Of a DNA stretch of 20,130 bases, positions 8,000 to 16,427 are shown one piece after another; within the stretch, counting starts at the first letter, position 1; each line of letters begins with the position of its first letter. This stretch comes from an uncultured Lachnospiraceae bacterium (GTDB taxonomy: Bacteria > Bacillota > Clostridia > Lachnospirales > Lachnospiraceae). The notes below the pieces were generated by a model that saw only the letters and a program-made list of their open reading frames with translations, ran no database searches and was not told where the DNA came from. Location: positions 1 to 20,130 of the forward strand of contig CAOJQZ010000044.1 in assembly GCA_948441955.1 (NCBI GenBank), read 5' to 3'. The position numbers were made by a program, and so were the translations under genes.

Positions 8000-10993
8000 T
8001 TAATCCTGATATTTAAAAGCTGCCTCCTCTTGCTCACGGCCGTTCTCAACAATCTGAATCCGGAACGCCATCACAAAATCCTCTCGTTTTACTTTATATT
8101 TTTCCACCTGTTCTTCCCCGCAGCTGTTACTGCCAAGCCCGGACTGCCTGTAATCCAGATGGATAATTACATTCTCCGCCTGCTCAAGCTCAGAGGAATG
8201 GGCTGCTTTCTCAATGGTTTCGTCCGTATAATTAGAAAGATTCAGCCCAAGAGGTCTTTCCATTGTATAAAGAAGGGTCTTTTCTCCGTCTCTTATACCG
8301 AACCAGCGGACCTCCTCCCGATGTCCGTTTTCCTGGGGATAAACATAATTTACGCCCATGTCGTCCACATTACTTTTGTAAACGCCCATTTGACACGCCT
8401 GCCTGCTGTCCGGGTAATTTTCTCCGGGTCCCATGCCTTCCCAGATCGTATTCTGAAGCTTTTTGTTCCCCCGCATCTTAATACCAAGACGAGGAAGAAA
8501 TTCCGGCTCAAGCTTTCCTCTCTGAACCTCCCTTGCATCCAGGCGCACCTCCACCTGGCCGCAGGGGTAAACGGTATACTCATAGGTACAATCATAGCCC
8601 CAGGACTGGTTCAGACACCCAAAATACTTGCAGATGGTAACGTTTACCCCATCCTCCCATTCTTCATAAGAAACGCCTGCGTTCTGCTCACTGGATTTCT
8701 GGATAAAGTATTTGTTCATCCAGTCCTCCTTTTTATACATGTCATTGTCTATGGTTGCCCGGTAAACCGTCATCTCCGGTCCTTCTGTCAGGTACTCTGT
8801 TCCTTCTGAGGATAGGGACAGAAGCTTACCGAATACTGTGTGGAATTTTACGCAGAGCTTTTCATTTTCTACGGTAAGGATACCCTCCTTTTCCCTTACA
8901 TTCAGCTTTTCTCCTGACGGGCGTTTTGTAAACTGTATCTTCTTTTCCCGTAGCTCATACTGTGCATGGGAAACCTCATGCCCCTTTTCTGCATAAGGAA
9001 CCGCGTCCTTCTCTCTTACAGAAAGATTCAGATAATAGCTGGTGTTGGCCGCCGGCTCGAATTCCTCATAAGGAATAGCGAACCTCTGGCTTTCTCCCGG
9101 CTCTGCACAAAGTTCCTCTATAACCCCTTCCTGGATGACGTGTCCTGCGCCTTCCACCTGCCATAAAAGATACAGTCCCTTAAGGGAGCGGAAGTCATAA
9201 TAATTTTTCAGCTGTATTTCCCTGTTTCTTCCTTCTATGCGGGTGATCTCAACCGGCGCGATTACCTGCTTATACTCCAAAAGCGCCGGGGAAGGCGTGC
9301 GATCCGGCATTAGTACACCGTCTATACAGAAGTTCCCATTGGTTGGAAAATCACCATAATCTCCACCGTAGCGGTAACCGGTTTTTCCGTCCTCCTCCGT
9401 GTAAATTCCGTGATCATACCATTCCCACAAAAATCCCCCCTGCAGACGTTTATACTTCCGGTACAGCTTCTGATATTCTGTCAGTCCTCCCGGGCCGTTA
9501 CCCATCGCGTGTCCGTACTCACACATGATATGAGGTTTCTTTCCGTTTATATCCGTCACTGCAATCTTCTCAAGAGGCTCAAGCCTTGTGTACATAGTAG
9601 AATACACATCCGTCACCTCTGCTTCAAAATCACCTTCGTAATGAATCAGTCTGGTGCTGTCAAGCCCGCGGATCGCCTTTGCCGCACTGCGGAAATTACA
9701 GCCGAAGGAAGATTCATTTCCCATAGACCACATAATAATGCTGGGATGATTCCTGTCCTGCTTCACCATACGTACACTCCGGTCCACATACGCCTTTTCC
9801 CACGATGGTTCGTCTGTGATCCAGGTATAATTTTCCACCCACTCAAAGCCGTGGCATTCCAAATCTGCCTCGTCAATGACATAGAGACCATACTCGTCGC
9901 ACAAATCATAAAAATATGGATTTGCCGGATAGTGGGAGCAGCGCACCGCATTCATATTGTACTGTTTCATCAGTATAATATCGTCCTTCATCTGAGCATA
10001 GGTGACCCTGCGCCCCTCCTTTGGATTGTAGTCATGATGATTTACTCCGTTTATGAGAAGCGCCTTTCCGTTTACACAGAAATTATTGTCAATCATCTCC
10101 ACCTTTCGGAATCCTGTACGCACACATACCTCCTGTTCCTCTGTGGATACATAAAGCTCATAAAGCTCCGGTGTTTCTGCCGTCCATTTTTTTACAGAGG
10201 GAAGCTCTCTTTCTACACAGGCTGTACCTTTCTCTGTCTCAAAGGAGCCTTCTAAGATAGACGCCCCATCTTTGCAAAGTCTCCATGATCCCTTACTCTT
10301 TTCCTTTTTTGTGCGTATTTTTATCTTCAATATTCCATTTATATAATCTGCATCCAGATTTCCATCTGCCTGAACATCCAGAACAGCATTTTTCGGCTCG
10401 TTAATCAGCTCGACGTCGCGGTAAATACCGGACATCCACCACATATCCTGATCCTCCAGATAGGTTCCGTCAGACCATTTGTATACACGGACTGTAATAT
10501 CATTTTCTCCCTCACAGACAAAACCTGTAATATCATACTCTCCTGCCAGACGGCTCACCTTTCCATATCCTGCGTGTGTTCCGTTCACCCAGACGTCATA
10601 TGCACTGTCTACTCCGTGAAATTTTAATATTGTATCGTTTTTTATCCATTCTTTTGTAAGTTTAAAGGTCCTTTTATAAATTCCCGTCGGATTTTCCGTA
10701 GGCACATAAGGCGGATTTACCGGAAAAAGATACAAAACATCTGTATAATGCATCCGGTCATATCCCCTTAACTGCCAGACGGACGGGACATCTATTGTGT
10801 CCCATCCGTCTATGTCTGCCTGCTTATTCATAAACCCTTCCGGAGAAAGTTCGGGAGCTTCCCTGTATAAAAATTTCCATTCGCCGTTAAGCGTAAGCCT
10901 TGCGGAAGAATCCCGATAAAATGAAGTACGAGCTTCCCTTCTGCCTATTTGTTCCAGTAAATGGTCCTCCCACCTTTTTTTCACTCGTTCCAT
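8000..10993 (-). CDS. GH2 beta-galactosidase, EbgA/LacZ-like
   Basis: Large retaining glycoside hydrolase of 997 residues resembling E. coli EbgA and LacZ. Domains in order are a sugar-binding jelly roll (about 30-200), an immunoglobulin-like domain, a TIM barrel (about 300-590) and a C-terminal Bgal small-chain domain. The barrel contains DRNHPSIIMWSMGNESS with acid/base Glu427 and HIMCEYGHAMGNGPGG with nucleophile Glu492, plus GGDYGDFPTNGNFCIDG as in EbgA. There is no signal peptide, so the substrate must be imported. The ATG has AAAGGAG eight bases upstream. The gene follows the permease genes by 34 bases and precedes the GH65 gene by 15, so they are one transcript. The true substrate could be lactose or any beta-galactoside with an unusual aglycone; the physiological substrate of Ebg itself is not settled. 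Confidence 0.92.
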   Translation of the reverse strand: MERVKKRWEDHLLEQIGRREARTSFYRDSSARLTLNGEWKFLYREAPELSPEGFMNKQADIDGWDTIDVPSVWQLRGYDRMHYTDVLYLFPVNPPYVPTENPTGIYKRTFKLTKEWIKNDTILKFHGVDSAYDVWVNGTHAGYGKVSRLAGEYDITGFVCEGENDITVRVYKWSDGTYLEDQDMWWMSGIYRDVELINEPKNAVLDVQADGNLDADYINGILKIKIRTKKEKSKGSWRLCKDGASILEGSFETEKGTACVERELPSVKKWTAETPELYELYVSTEEQEVCVRTGFRKVEMIDNNFCVNGKALLINGVNHHDYNPKEGRRVTYAQMKDDIILMKQYNMNAVRCSHYPANPYFYDLCDEYGLYVIDEADLECHGFEWVENYTWITDEPSWEKAYVDRSVRMVKQDRNHPSIIMWSMGNESSFGCNFRSAAKAIRGLDSTRLIHYEGDFEAEVTDVYSTMYTRLEPLEKIAVTDINGKKPHIMCEYGHAMGNGPGGLTEYQKLYRKYKRLQGGFLWEWYDHGIYTEEDGKTGYRYGGDYGDFPTNGNFCIDGVLMPDRTPSPALLEYKQVIAPVEITRIEGRNREIQLKNYYDFRSLKGLYLLWQVEGAGHVIQEGVIEELCAEPGESQRFAIPYEEFEPAANTSYYLNLSVREKDAVPYAEKGHEVSHAQYELREKKIQFTKRPSGEKLNVREKEGILTVENEKLCVKFHTVFGKLLSLSSEGTEYLTEGPEMTVYRATIDNDMYKKEDWMNKYFIQKSSEQNAGVSYEEWEDGVNVTICKYFGCLNQSWGYDCTYEYTVYPCGQVEVRLDAREVQRGKLEPEFLPRLGIKMRGNKKLQNTIWEGMGPGENYPDSRQACQMGVYKSNVDDMGVNYVYPQENGHREEVRWFGIRDGEKTLLYTMERPLGLNLSNYTDETIEKAAHSSELEQAENVIIHLDYRQSGLGSNSCGEEQVEKYKVKREDFVMAFRIQIVENGREQEEAAFKYQD

Positions 10994-11027
10994 AATATTT
11001 CTCCTTTCATGAACTGTCCTGCACTAT

Positions 11028-11849
11028 TTATTTAATTGAGCCGCTGGTGCCTTCTACAATGTATTTCTGGGCTATAATGAATATAATAATCGGCGGAATA
11101 ATCATAATTATCGTGATACAGAGCATCGGAATAATCTGTGTCTCGTGAACGCCTTTAAAGGCGGCCAGTCCCAGGGCCAGTGTATACTTGCTTCTGTCCT
11201 GTAAGAAAATCAATGGTCCAAGGTAATCGTTCCATACACTGATCATATTCAGCACACCCACCAGAATCAGGGAAGGCTTTAATATCGGCATAAATATTTT
11301 CCAGTAAATCTGAAAAGCGTTTGCTCCGTCAATGCGCGCCGCCTCCTCAAAATCTCTGGGAACGCCCATTAGAAACTGGCGCATAAGGAAAATATAGTAC
11401 GCGGAGCCGAACCATGCCGGAATAATAAGGGGCTTCAGCGTATTGATCCATCCGAACATCTTGAATTCCATATACTGCGGAATCATAGTTACATCCCACG
11501 GAATCATCATAGTAGATAAAAGTACCATAAACAGGATATTTTTTCCCTTGAAGTGAAACCTCGCAAATCCATATGCCACTAGAGAGCAGGAGATTACCTG
11601 TCCCACCGTAGTTCCAATGGTTACAAGAAGTGAATTCCATAAAAATGTTCCAAAGGGCTGTGCATTCCACGCATCTGCAAAATTCTGCCAGAGCCATTTT
11701 GCCGGGAACAGCTTCGGCGGGTAAGCGATTGCCTCTGCCTCTGTTTTGAATGCTGTAAACAGCATATAAATAAACGGTGACAGGAAATAAAGCGCCATCA
11801 GCCCAAGCAGGATATAAATAATTACTTTTGATACTTTGGACATCTTCAT
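11028..11849 (-). CDS. Carbohydrate ABC transporter permease (MalG/UgpE-like)
   Basis: One of two membrane subunits of a CUT1-type sugar importer. The 273 residues carry about six transmembrane helices, and the cytoplasmic EAA loop, FEEAARIDGANAFQIYWKIF, contacts the ATPase. The N-terminal helix IYILLGLMALYFLSPFIYML and the segment DVTMIPQYMEFKMFGWINT are typical of MalG-class proteins. Its ATG overlaps the stop of the preceding permease gene as TAATG, with AGGAGG nine bases upstream, so translation is coupled and equimolar synthesis is expected. No ATPase gene accompanies the system; CUT1 importers in Firmicutes often share one ATPase of the MsmK/MsmX type encoded elsewhere. Confidence 0.93.
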   Translation of the reverse strand: MKMSKVSKVIIYILLGLMALYFLSPFIYMLFTAFKTEAEAIAYPPKLFPAKWLWQNFADAWNAQPFGTFLWNSLLVTIGTTVGQVISCSLVAYGFARFHFKGKNILFMVLLSTMMIPWDVTMIPQYMEFKMFGWINTLKPLIIPAWFGSAYYIFLMRQFLMGVPRDFEEAARIDGANAFQIYWKIFMPILKPSLILVGVLNMISVWNDYLGPLIFLQDRSKYTLALGLAAFKGVHETQIIPMLCITIIMIIPPIIIFIIAQKYIVEGTSGSIK

Positions 11850-12775
11850 TACTGCTTACCTCCTTTTTTTACCTTTTTCTGAGCGCCGCCTGCCTCTGTC
11901 TCATAAAATACCCATGCAGAGGAGGATTTAAATACCAGGGCAGTCAGGCACAGGATGATTACAAACATTACCCATGCATTGGCGCTTGCGTATCCCAGCT
12001 TGTGATGCTTAAATGCATTGTTGTATGTGTAAAGACCATAAAAATATGTAGATTTCAACGGTCCGCCTCCTGTCAGCAGCATAACCAGCGTTACCTGCTG
12101 GAAGGAACTGATAATAGAGGTAATTAGATTAAACAAAATTGTGGGCGTAATAATAGGCAGCGTAATGCTGAAAAACTGTCTTGCCGGATTTGCCCCGTCA
12201 ATCGCGGCAGCTTCATAAACATCAATCGGAATATTTTTAATATCTGTGTAGAAGATAAGCATCATACTTCCGACTCCGAAGGCGCTTGCTATAATAACCG
12301 CCAGAATCGCCCATGCCGGATCCACTAGCCATTTCGGCCCCTCAATGCCTATTAAGGACAGAAGATAATTCAGCACGCCATAATCTCCATTCAGTATCCA
12401 TCCCCAAAGGATGGATACTGCTACACCAGAGATAACGGTCGGAATGTAGAAAATCGTCCTGAATATTTTCACCCCTCTTACCGGCTGTGTAATCAGCATT
12501 GCAAGAAACAATGCGATAATCATATTAAGCGGTACAAAGATTGCCGCATATTTTAAACTGATAGTAAGTGATTTAAAAAATTGCTTATCACTTGTAAACA
12601 TTTCAATATAGTTACCGAACCCTACAAACTGCGGGTCTGCCGCCAACGGCCAGTCAAAGAAGCTCATTATGAGCGAAAATATCAACGGGCCGATTGTAAA
12701 TACGAGAAAGCCGATAATCCACGGTAAAATAAAGAGATACGGCGTTGCTCTTTTTAGCACTTTTTTCTGCTTCAT
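11849..12775 (-). CDS. Carbohydrate ABC transporter permease (MalF/UgpA-like)
   Basis: Partner permease of the CUT1 importer, 308 residues with about six transmembrane helices. It begins with a basic stretch and the helix YLFILPWIIGFLVFTIGPL, typical of the class, and contains the coupling loop YEAAAIDGANPARQFFSITL. The C-terminus is a short lysine-rich tail. GGAGG stands eight bases before the ATG, and the gene starts 28 bases after the sugar-binding lipoprotein gene. With that lipoprotein and the MalG-like partner it would import the oligosaccharide or glycoside handled by the downstream GH2 and GH65 enzymes. Confidence 0.93.
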   Translation of the reverse strand: MKQKKVLKRATPYLFILPWIIGFLVFTIGPLIFSLIMSFFDWPLAADPQFVGFGNYIEMFTSDKQFFKSLTISLKYAAIFVPLNMIIALFLAMLITQPVRGVKIFRTIFYIPTVISGVAVSILWGWILNGDYGVLNYLLSLIGIEGPKWLVDPAWAILAVIIASAFGVGSMMLIFYTDIKNIPIDVYEAAAIDGANPARQFFSITLPIITPTILFNLITSIISSFQQVTLVMLLTGGGPLKSTYFYGLYTYNNAFKHHKLGYASANAWVMFVIILCLTALVFKSSSAWVFYETEAGGAQKKVKKGGKQ

Positions 12776-12803
12776 TCCTTGGTCCTCCTGTCAGGGGTAT
12801 TTC

Positions 12804-14036
12804 TTACTGCTGCGCCGCCTCGTCTAATACTTCTGCCGGATCCTCCATAGCGCTTGGATTGAATACTCTCTCAAAGGAAAGTGAAAGATTCTCTGACAGC
12901 TCTGACCAGCTCTCATAGATAAAGCTTGCCGGTGTATAGTCAGAACTCTGCTCAAGCATCGTATAGAACGGCGCATACTCCGGCTGCTCCATGATGCCCT
13001 CTGACTCAACAACCGAGTAAAGTACCGGAAGCTCCATACCGATTCTTTCCTTGTTCATCTCTTCGCTTGTCCAGAACTTAATAAATTCCCATGCTGCTTC
13101 TTTGTTCTTGCTCTCCTTTGACATAGAAATTCCAGAAGAACTTAAAATGCTGACAGACGGCTGTTTTCCAAAGGAAGGAATATTCACAACGCCGAAATTC
13201 ACCTTGTCTTCCTTAAGCGTGTTGATTGACCAGGAACCATATACATACATTGCCGTATTTCCTGAACGGAATTCATCTGTACCGCTCTTCTCAGTTGCAA
13301 CTGCATATTCATCCTTTTCCATCTCCTGGAACATTGCGAATACTTCCTTTGCCTCGTCAGAATTCAGGTTTCCGTCTAACTCGCCGTCTTCATTAACATA
13401 AGCGGTTCCATTGCTCCACAAATACATCTCATAATCGTACGGATCCGGCTTCATCTGGAAAGAAAATCCTTTCTTACCGTCGCACTTCTCTGTGATTGTT
13501 TTAGCCGCTTTCTTAACATCATCCCAAGTCCAGTCATTTGTCGGCTCGGCAATTCCTGCCTCCTTGAAAATGTCCTTATTAAAAAACAGAGCGTGGGTCG
13601 TAAATCCTATCGGAATACCGTAGGTGCTGCCGTCATAAGAGTTATAATTCCAGAGTGTGTCATAGAAATTCTCCTTGTAGTCCGCGCCTTCTCCTTCTAT
13701 GTAGGAATCCAGAGGCTCAAGGCCTCCCGCATATGCAGGATAATTCCACATATACATAACATCCGGCATATCATTGGATCCCATTCCTGCGCTGATCTTC
13801 GTATCAAACTCGCCGCCATAAGCCTCTAAGGTAACTTCAATGTCGTCATGCTCCGCATTAAATTTATCAACCGTGGCCTGCTGTGCGTCCACATCTTCTG
13901 CTTCATCCCAGGAAGCAAAACGAATCTTCACCTTTCCGTCACTCGTCTTACCATCTTCTTCCTTCGAACCACAAGCGCTTAAAATCATGGTTCCTGTCAT
14001 TGCCAGAATTAACATAGCTGCTAATCTTTTTTTCAT
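12804..14036 (-). CDS. Sugar-binding lipoprotein of CUT1 ABC importer
   Basis: Extracellular solute-binding protein, family 1, anchored to the membrane as a lipoprotein. The first residues form a signal peptide (KKRLAAMLILAMTGTMIL) ending in the lipobox LSAC, with the acylated Cys22. The mature part shows the family's opening IRFASWDEAEDVDAQQATVDKF and the central YGIPIGFTTHALFFNKDIFKEAGI. The 410-residue length is normal. The ATG has AGGAGG eight bases upstream, and a strong promoter lies about 30 bases before that. It is the first gene of the operon, which then runs through two permeases, GH2, GH65, an exporter and pgmB. The family binds oligosaccharides and glycosides; the exact ligand is not predictable by eye. 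Confidence 0.93.
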   Translation of the reverse strand: MKKRLAAMLILAMTGTMILSACGSKEEDGKTSDGKVKIRFASWDEAEDVDAQQATVDKFNAEHDDIEVTLEAYGGEFDTKISAGMGSNDMPDVMYMWNYPAYAGGLEPLDSYIEGEGADYKENFYDTLWNYNSYDGSTYGIPIGFTTHALFFNKDIFKEAGIAEPTNDWTWDDVKKAAKTITEKCDGKKGFSFQMKPDPYDYEMYLWSNGTAYVNEDGELDGNLNSDEAKEVFAMFQEMEKDEYAVATEKSGTDEFRSGNTAMYVYGSWSINTLKEDKVNFGVVNIPSFGKQPSVSILSSSGISMSKESKNKEAAWEFIKFWTSEEMNKERIGMELPVLYSVVESEGIMEQPEYAPFYTMLEQSSDYTPASFIYESWSELSENLSLSFERVFNPSAMEDPAEVLDEAAQQ

Positions 14037-14068
14037 AATAATAACCTCCTGTTTTACTTAATAAAATT

Positions 14069-14097
14069 ATTCTATTATTAACTAGTTAAAAAGTCAA
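14069..14097 (-). promoter_or_regulatory. Main promoter of the sugar-utilisation operon
   Basis: On the minus strand TTGACT (14092-14097) and TAGAAT (14069-14074) are separated by exactly 17 bases, each matching the sigma-A consensus at five of six positions. It is the best promoter in the window. The start of transcription would be near 14062, giving a short leader with AGGAGG before the lipoprotein ATG. A perfect palindrome fills the spacer and an inverted repeat overlaps the -35, so repression by a dimeric regulator such as the nearby LacI-type protein is plausible. Confidence 0.75.
14078..14089. promoter_or_regulatory. Perfect palindrome in promoter spacer, candidate operator
   Basis: TTAACTAGTTAA is a perfect 12-base palindrome lying wholly between the -35 and -10 of the sugar operon. 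A bound dimer here would block RNA polymerase. Classical LacI-family operators have a central CG, while this centre is TA, so the assignment to the EbgR-like regulator is only tentative. Confidence 0.5.
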
Positions 14098-14110
14098 TAT
14101 CTAATATTGA
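14094..14110. promoter_or_regulatory. 17-base inverted repeat overlapping the -35, candidate operator
   Basis: TCAATAT and ATATTGA form seven-base arms around a three-base centre, CTA. The left arm covers four bases of the -35 hexamer of the sugar operon. Its arms differ from those of the nearby 12-base palindrome, so the two could serve different regulators, or one could be chance in AT-rich DNA. Confidence 0.45.
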
Positions 14111-14299
14111 TATGAAGATATTTTTTATGTTTTCCACATTTATTCTATGTATTTTTTGTGCATAACTTACAATAATTCTCTAGTATTATAGATATGTATT
14201 ATCTTTATTCCAGTGAAATAACTATTCTTTTACTAAATACTTAAAATGTTTACTACAACCAAAATATAAACATATAGCAGCACACATCCATTAAAACAA

Positions 14300-14332
14300 T
14301 AAAAAAACAGCACATTTTGACATGTACTGTTT
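14300..14332 (-). terminator. Rho-independent terminator of the second ABC operon
   Basis: On the minus strand AAACAGTACAT pairs with ATGTGCTGTTT around a six-base loop, GTCAAA, giving eleven pairs with one G-U, and is followed by a run of Ts. It starts 21 bases after the stop codon of the lipoprotein gene, a typical distance. Confidence 0.85.
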
Positions 14333-14353
14333 CTCACTTCCTAGGTGAAATAA

Positions 14354-15553
14354 TTATTTAGAAAGACCAAACTTCTCCGAAGTAACCGGATTTTCATTCT
14401 GCTTCACAGCAGCTCCTGCTCCTTCTGCCTCTACCGGATCGCCTACTGTCAGTCCTTCAATTTCTTCATCCGGACAAACCGGCGTCCATGCCAGTTCCAT
14501 CACCTTATCTGCCGTCATTTCTTTATCTTCAATAATGCCAAGACGGATATAATCCTCCGCGATTTCACGCAGCGCTTTCTCTGTAAATGCGTCAGACAGT
14601 CCGAAGTGAAGGGAATCCCAGAAAATCATCTGATTTTCCTTTTCACCTGTCATCTTATCCGTATCAAACATTGCCTGAACTGCCTCGTCTGAATGCAGAC
14701 GGTTAAACTCGCCGGCGCGCTTGATTGCCTTTACAACATATTTTGCATGTACCGGATTATTCTTGATAAAGTCATTATTCATTGCCGTTACACAGCATGG
14801 CTCATCCTGAAATTCCGGGCTGTAGGTAATAGAGCAGATCATGCGCATATCATCCAGATAATTTGCCAATACAAAATAATCAGAGAAAATAGACGCATCC
14901 ACCTCTCCATTTTCCATTGCCGCTACTGTTGCAGCACTGTCGGCAATATCAAGATACTCCACCTCTGTTGTAGGGTCTATACCGTACTCATCTAACAGGC
15001 GGTAGGTAATATTCTGATCCGAATTTCCAATACCGTCATGGATAGCTATCTTCTTTCCCTTAAGATCCTCTACTGTCTTGATATCACTGTCAGCAGGAAC
15101 AAAAATGGACTTGCAGCCAATATGTGCGCCTGCAACAAACGTCATATTTACACCATTTGCTACAGGAACAAGCATCGTTGCAATATGATCCGTTCCCCAA
15201 AGGCACTGGCCTGTACCAACTGTAGTTACTACAGAATCCCCTTCCAGATAGGTAGCGTTAATTCCGTATTCCTCATAGTATCCCTGAACCTCCGCCATAT
15301 ATTTTGCGGAAACGCAGGCGCCGCCGTTAAACAGGTAGTTAAGCTCCGTACCAAATACAGGCTCCTTTTTCATCGCTTCCCAGTCTTCCTCAGAGACTGC
15401 CTCCGGGCGTTCTACATCTGCATCTGCAGGAGCCTCCTCCTTTGACTCCTTCTTCTCAGGCTCTCCCGGTGTTGTCCCACAGGCTGCCAGTGAGAGTACC
15501 ATCACAGACGCAAGAGCCGCAGCAGCGAGACGTTTGAACTGATTCAATTTCAT
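14354..15553 (-). CDS. NitT/TauT-type ABC substrate-binding lipoprotein
   Basis: Extracellular solute receptor of the nitrate/sulfonate/taurine/pyrimidine-precursor class (NMT1/SsuA-like fold), 399 residues. The signal peptide ends in the lipobox LAAC (Cys25), followed by a charged Glu/Lys linker. The mature part shows the class pattern YMAEVQGYYEEYGINATYLE, then TVGTGQCLWGTDHIATMLV and the second-domain start IKTVEDLKGKKIAIHDGIG. I choose the ATG at 15551-15553 because it directly precedes the signal peptide and has AAGGAG about eleven bases upstream; in-frame ATGs further upstream sit on or before that site. The mature protein contains several cysteines, including a CC pair in DEPCCVTAMN, unusual for a secreted receptor. 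It closes a permease-ATPase-receptor operon. The substrate is unknown. Confidence 0.88.
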   Translation of the reverse strand: MKLNQFKRLAAAALASVMVLSLAACGTTPGEPEKKESKEEAPADADVERPEAVSEEDWEAMKKEPVFGTELNYLFNGGACVSAKYMAEVQGYYEEYGINATYLEGDSVVTTVGTGQCLWGTDHIATMLVPVANGVNMTFVAGAHIGCKSIFVPADSDIKTVEDLKGKKIAIHDGIGNSDQNITYRLLDEYGIDPTTEVEYLDIADSAATVAAMENGEVDASIFSDYFVLANYLDDMRMICSITYSPEFQDEPCCVTAMNNDFIKNNPVHAKYVVKAIKRAGEFNRLHSDEAVQAMFDTDKMTGEKENQMIFWDSLHFGLSDAFTEKALREIAEDYIRLGIIEDKEMTADKVMELAWTPVCPDEEIEGLTVGDPVEAEGAGAAVKQNENPVTSEKFGLSK

Positions 15554-15632
15554 AATACACATTTCTCCTTTTTTCTCAAAATATTTATCCATAAAAAATC
15601 AGCAGGACCCCTTTAGCCCCTTTGATTTATCT

Positions 15633-15650
15633 GGAACATAGGACTGTTCC
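15633..15650 (-). promoter_or_regulatory. Intercistronic hairpin before the binding-protein gene
   Basis: GGAACA and TGTTCC form a perfect six-pair stem with a six-base loop in the 103-base gap between the ATPase and lipoprotein genes. No T run follows, so it is not a terminator. Such hairpins can protect the downstream message and allow more receptor than transporter to be made; that role is an inference. Confidence 0.35.
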
Positions 15651-15656
15651 TGCAGT

Positions 15657-16427
15657 TTAATCCCTTCCGCCAAAATGCAGCCGGTTCAGAATCTCATTAC
15701 GATATTCCACAAACGTCTTGGAAGACCGGTCTCTTGGATAGCTTTCGTCAATCTTAATGTCGGCCACCACACGCCCCGGGTTTGCATCCATAACAATGAC
15801 GCGGGTTCCCATATAGACAGCCTCGTCCACGTCATGGGTGACCATGAGGGCAAGCTGTCCCTTCTCCTGCCAGATTTTCAGAATTTCATCCTGCATATTC
15901 ATACGTGTAAATGCATCCAGCGCTCCAAGAGGCTCGTCCAAGAGCAGGATATCCGGCTCGTTAATCAAAGAGCGCATCAGCGCAACCCTCTGTGCCATTC
16001 CTCCGGATAACTGCCCGGGATAATCATTGCGAAAGGACTCAAGGCCGATAACCTTAAGCATACGTTCCACCTTTTCCTCATGCCCTTTCAGCTTTCCCTG
16101 CATTTTCAGGCTGAAAGCAATATTTTTCTCTACCGTCAGCCACGGAAAAAGTGTGGATTTCTGGAACATCATCCCCCGCTCCGGAGAAGGCTCCGTAATC
16201 TCCTTTCCGTCCACTGTAATCTCGCCGGTAGTGGGCATGATAAGGCCGGCAACCAGCCGGAGAATGGTAGACTTCCCGCAGCCGGATGGTCCTACCAGGC
16301 TGACAAATTCACCGCTTCTTAAGCTTAAACTGATTTCGTTTAATGCATGGGTAACCTCATCATTTTCTACCTTCGCAAAGCTTTTTGATACATTATTTAT
16401 CTCTAAAGTAATCCTTTTCTCTGCCAT
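15657..16427 (-). CDS. NitT/TauT-type ABC transporter ATPase
   Basis: Cytoplasmic ATP-hydrolysing subunit of the importer, 256 residues, of the SsuB/TauB/NrtD type. All motifs are intact: Walker A GPSGCGKST (46-54), Q-loop Gln89 in MMFQKSTLFPWLTV, signature LSGGMAQRVAL (140-150), Walker B DILLLDEP (159-166) and the switch His198 in VTHDVDEA. The segment FPWLTVEKNI is typical of this class. The ATG immediately follows the permease stop (TAG then ATG with no gap), and TGGAG stands eleven bases upstream inside the permease gene, so translation is coupled. The final gene of the unit, the lipoprotein, follows after 103 bases. Confidence 0.94.
   Translation of the reverse strand: MAEKRITLEINNVSKSFAKVENDEVTHALNEISLSLRSGEFVSLVGPSGCGKSTILRLVAGLIMPTTGEITVDGKEITEPSPERGMMFQKSTLFPWLTVEKNIAFSLKMQGKLKGHEEKVERMLKVIGLESFRNDYPGQLSGGMAQRVALMRSLINEPDILLLDEPLGALDAFTRMNMQDEILKIWQEKGQLALMVTHDVDEAVYMGTRVIVMDANPGRVVADIKIDESYPRDRSSKTFVEYRNEILNRLHFGGRD

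Larger units (their letters stand above)
14037..14353. other. 317-base intergenic regulatory region between two ABC operons
   Basis: Very AT-rich spacer. From the right it contains the terminator of the second ABC operon (14300-14332), then about 190 bases with no clear signal, then the 17-base inverted repeat, the promoter and the internal palindrome of the sugar operon, and finally the ribosome site. A TATAAT also occurs near 14188-14193 on the minus strand, but no acceptable -35 stands at the right spacing. I see no riboswitch, T-box or small gene here. Confidence 0.6.

Noticed and set aside
7961..8809. Long plus-strand open frame of 282 codons
   Set aside because: It is antisense to the GH2 gene, which has full family motifs and catalytic residues. 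Its translation shows no recognisable domain and there is no ribosome site. The same holds for the 281-codon frame at 9410-10255.
14111..14299. Riboswitch or small RNA in the AT-rich spacer
   Set aside because: No conserved riboswitch or T-box core, no long stem and no start codon with a ribosome site could be seen; only low-complexity AT-rich DNA.
15633..15650. Hairpin as a terminator between ATPase and receptor genes
   Set aside because: Only six pairs and no following T run on the minus strand. The three genes form a normal importer unit.
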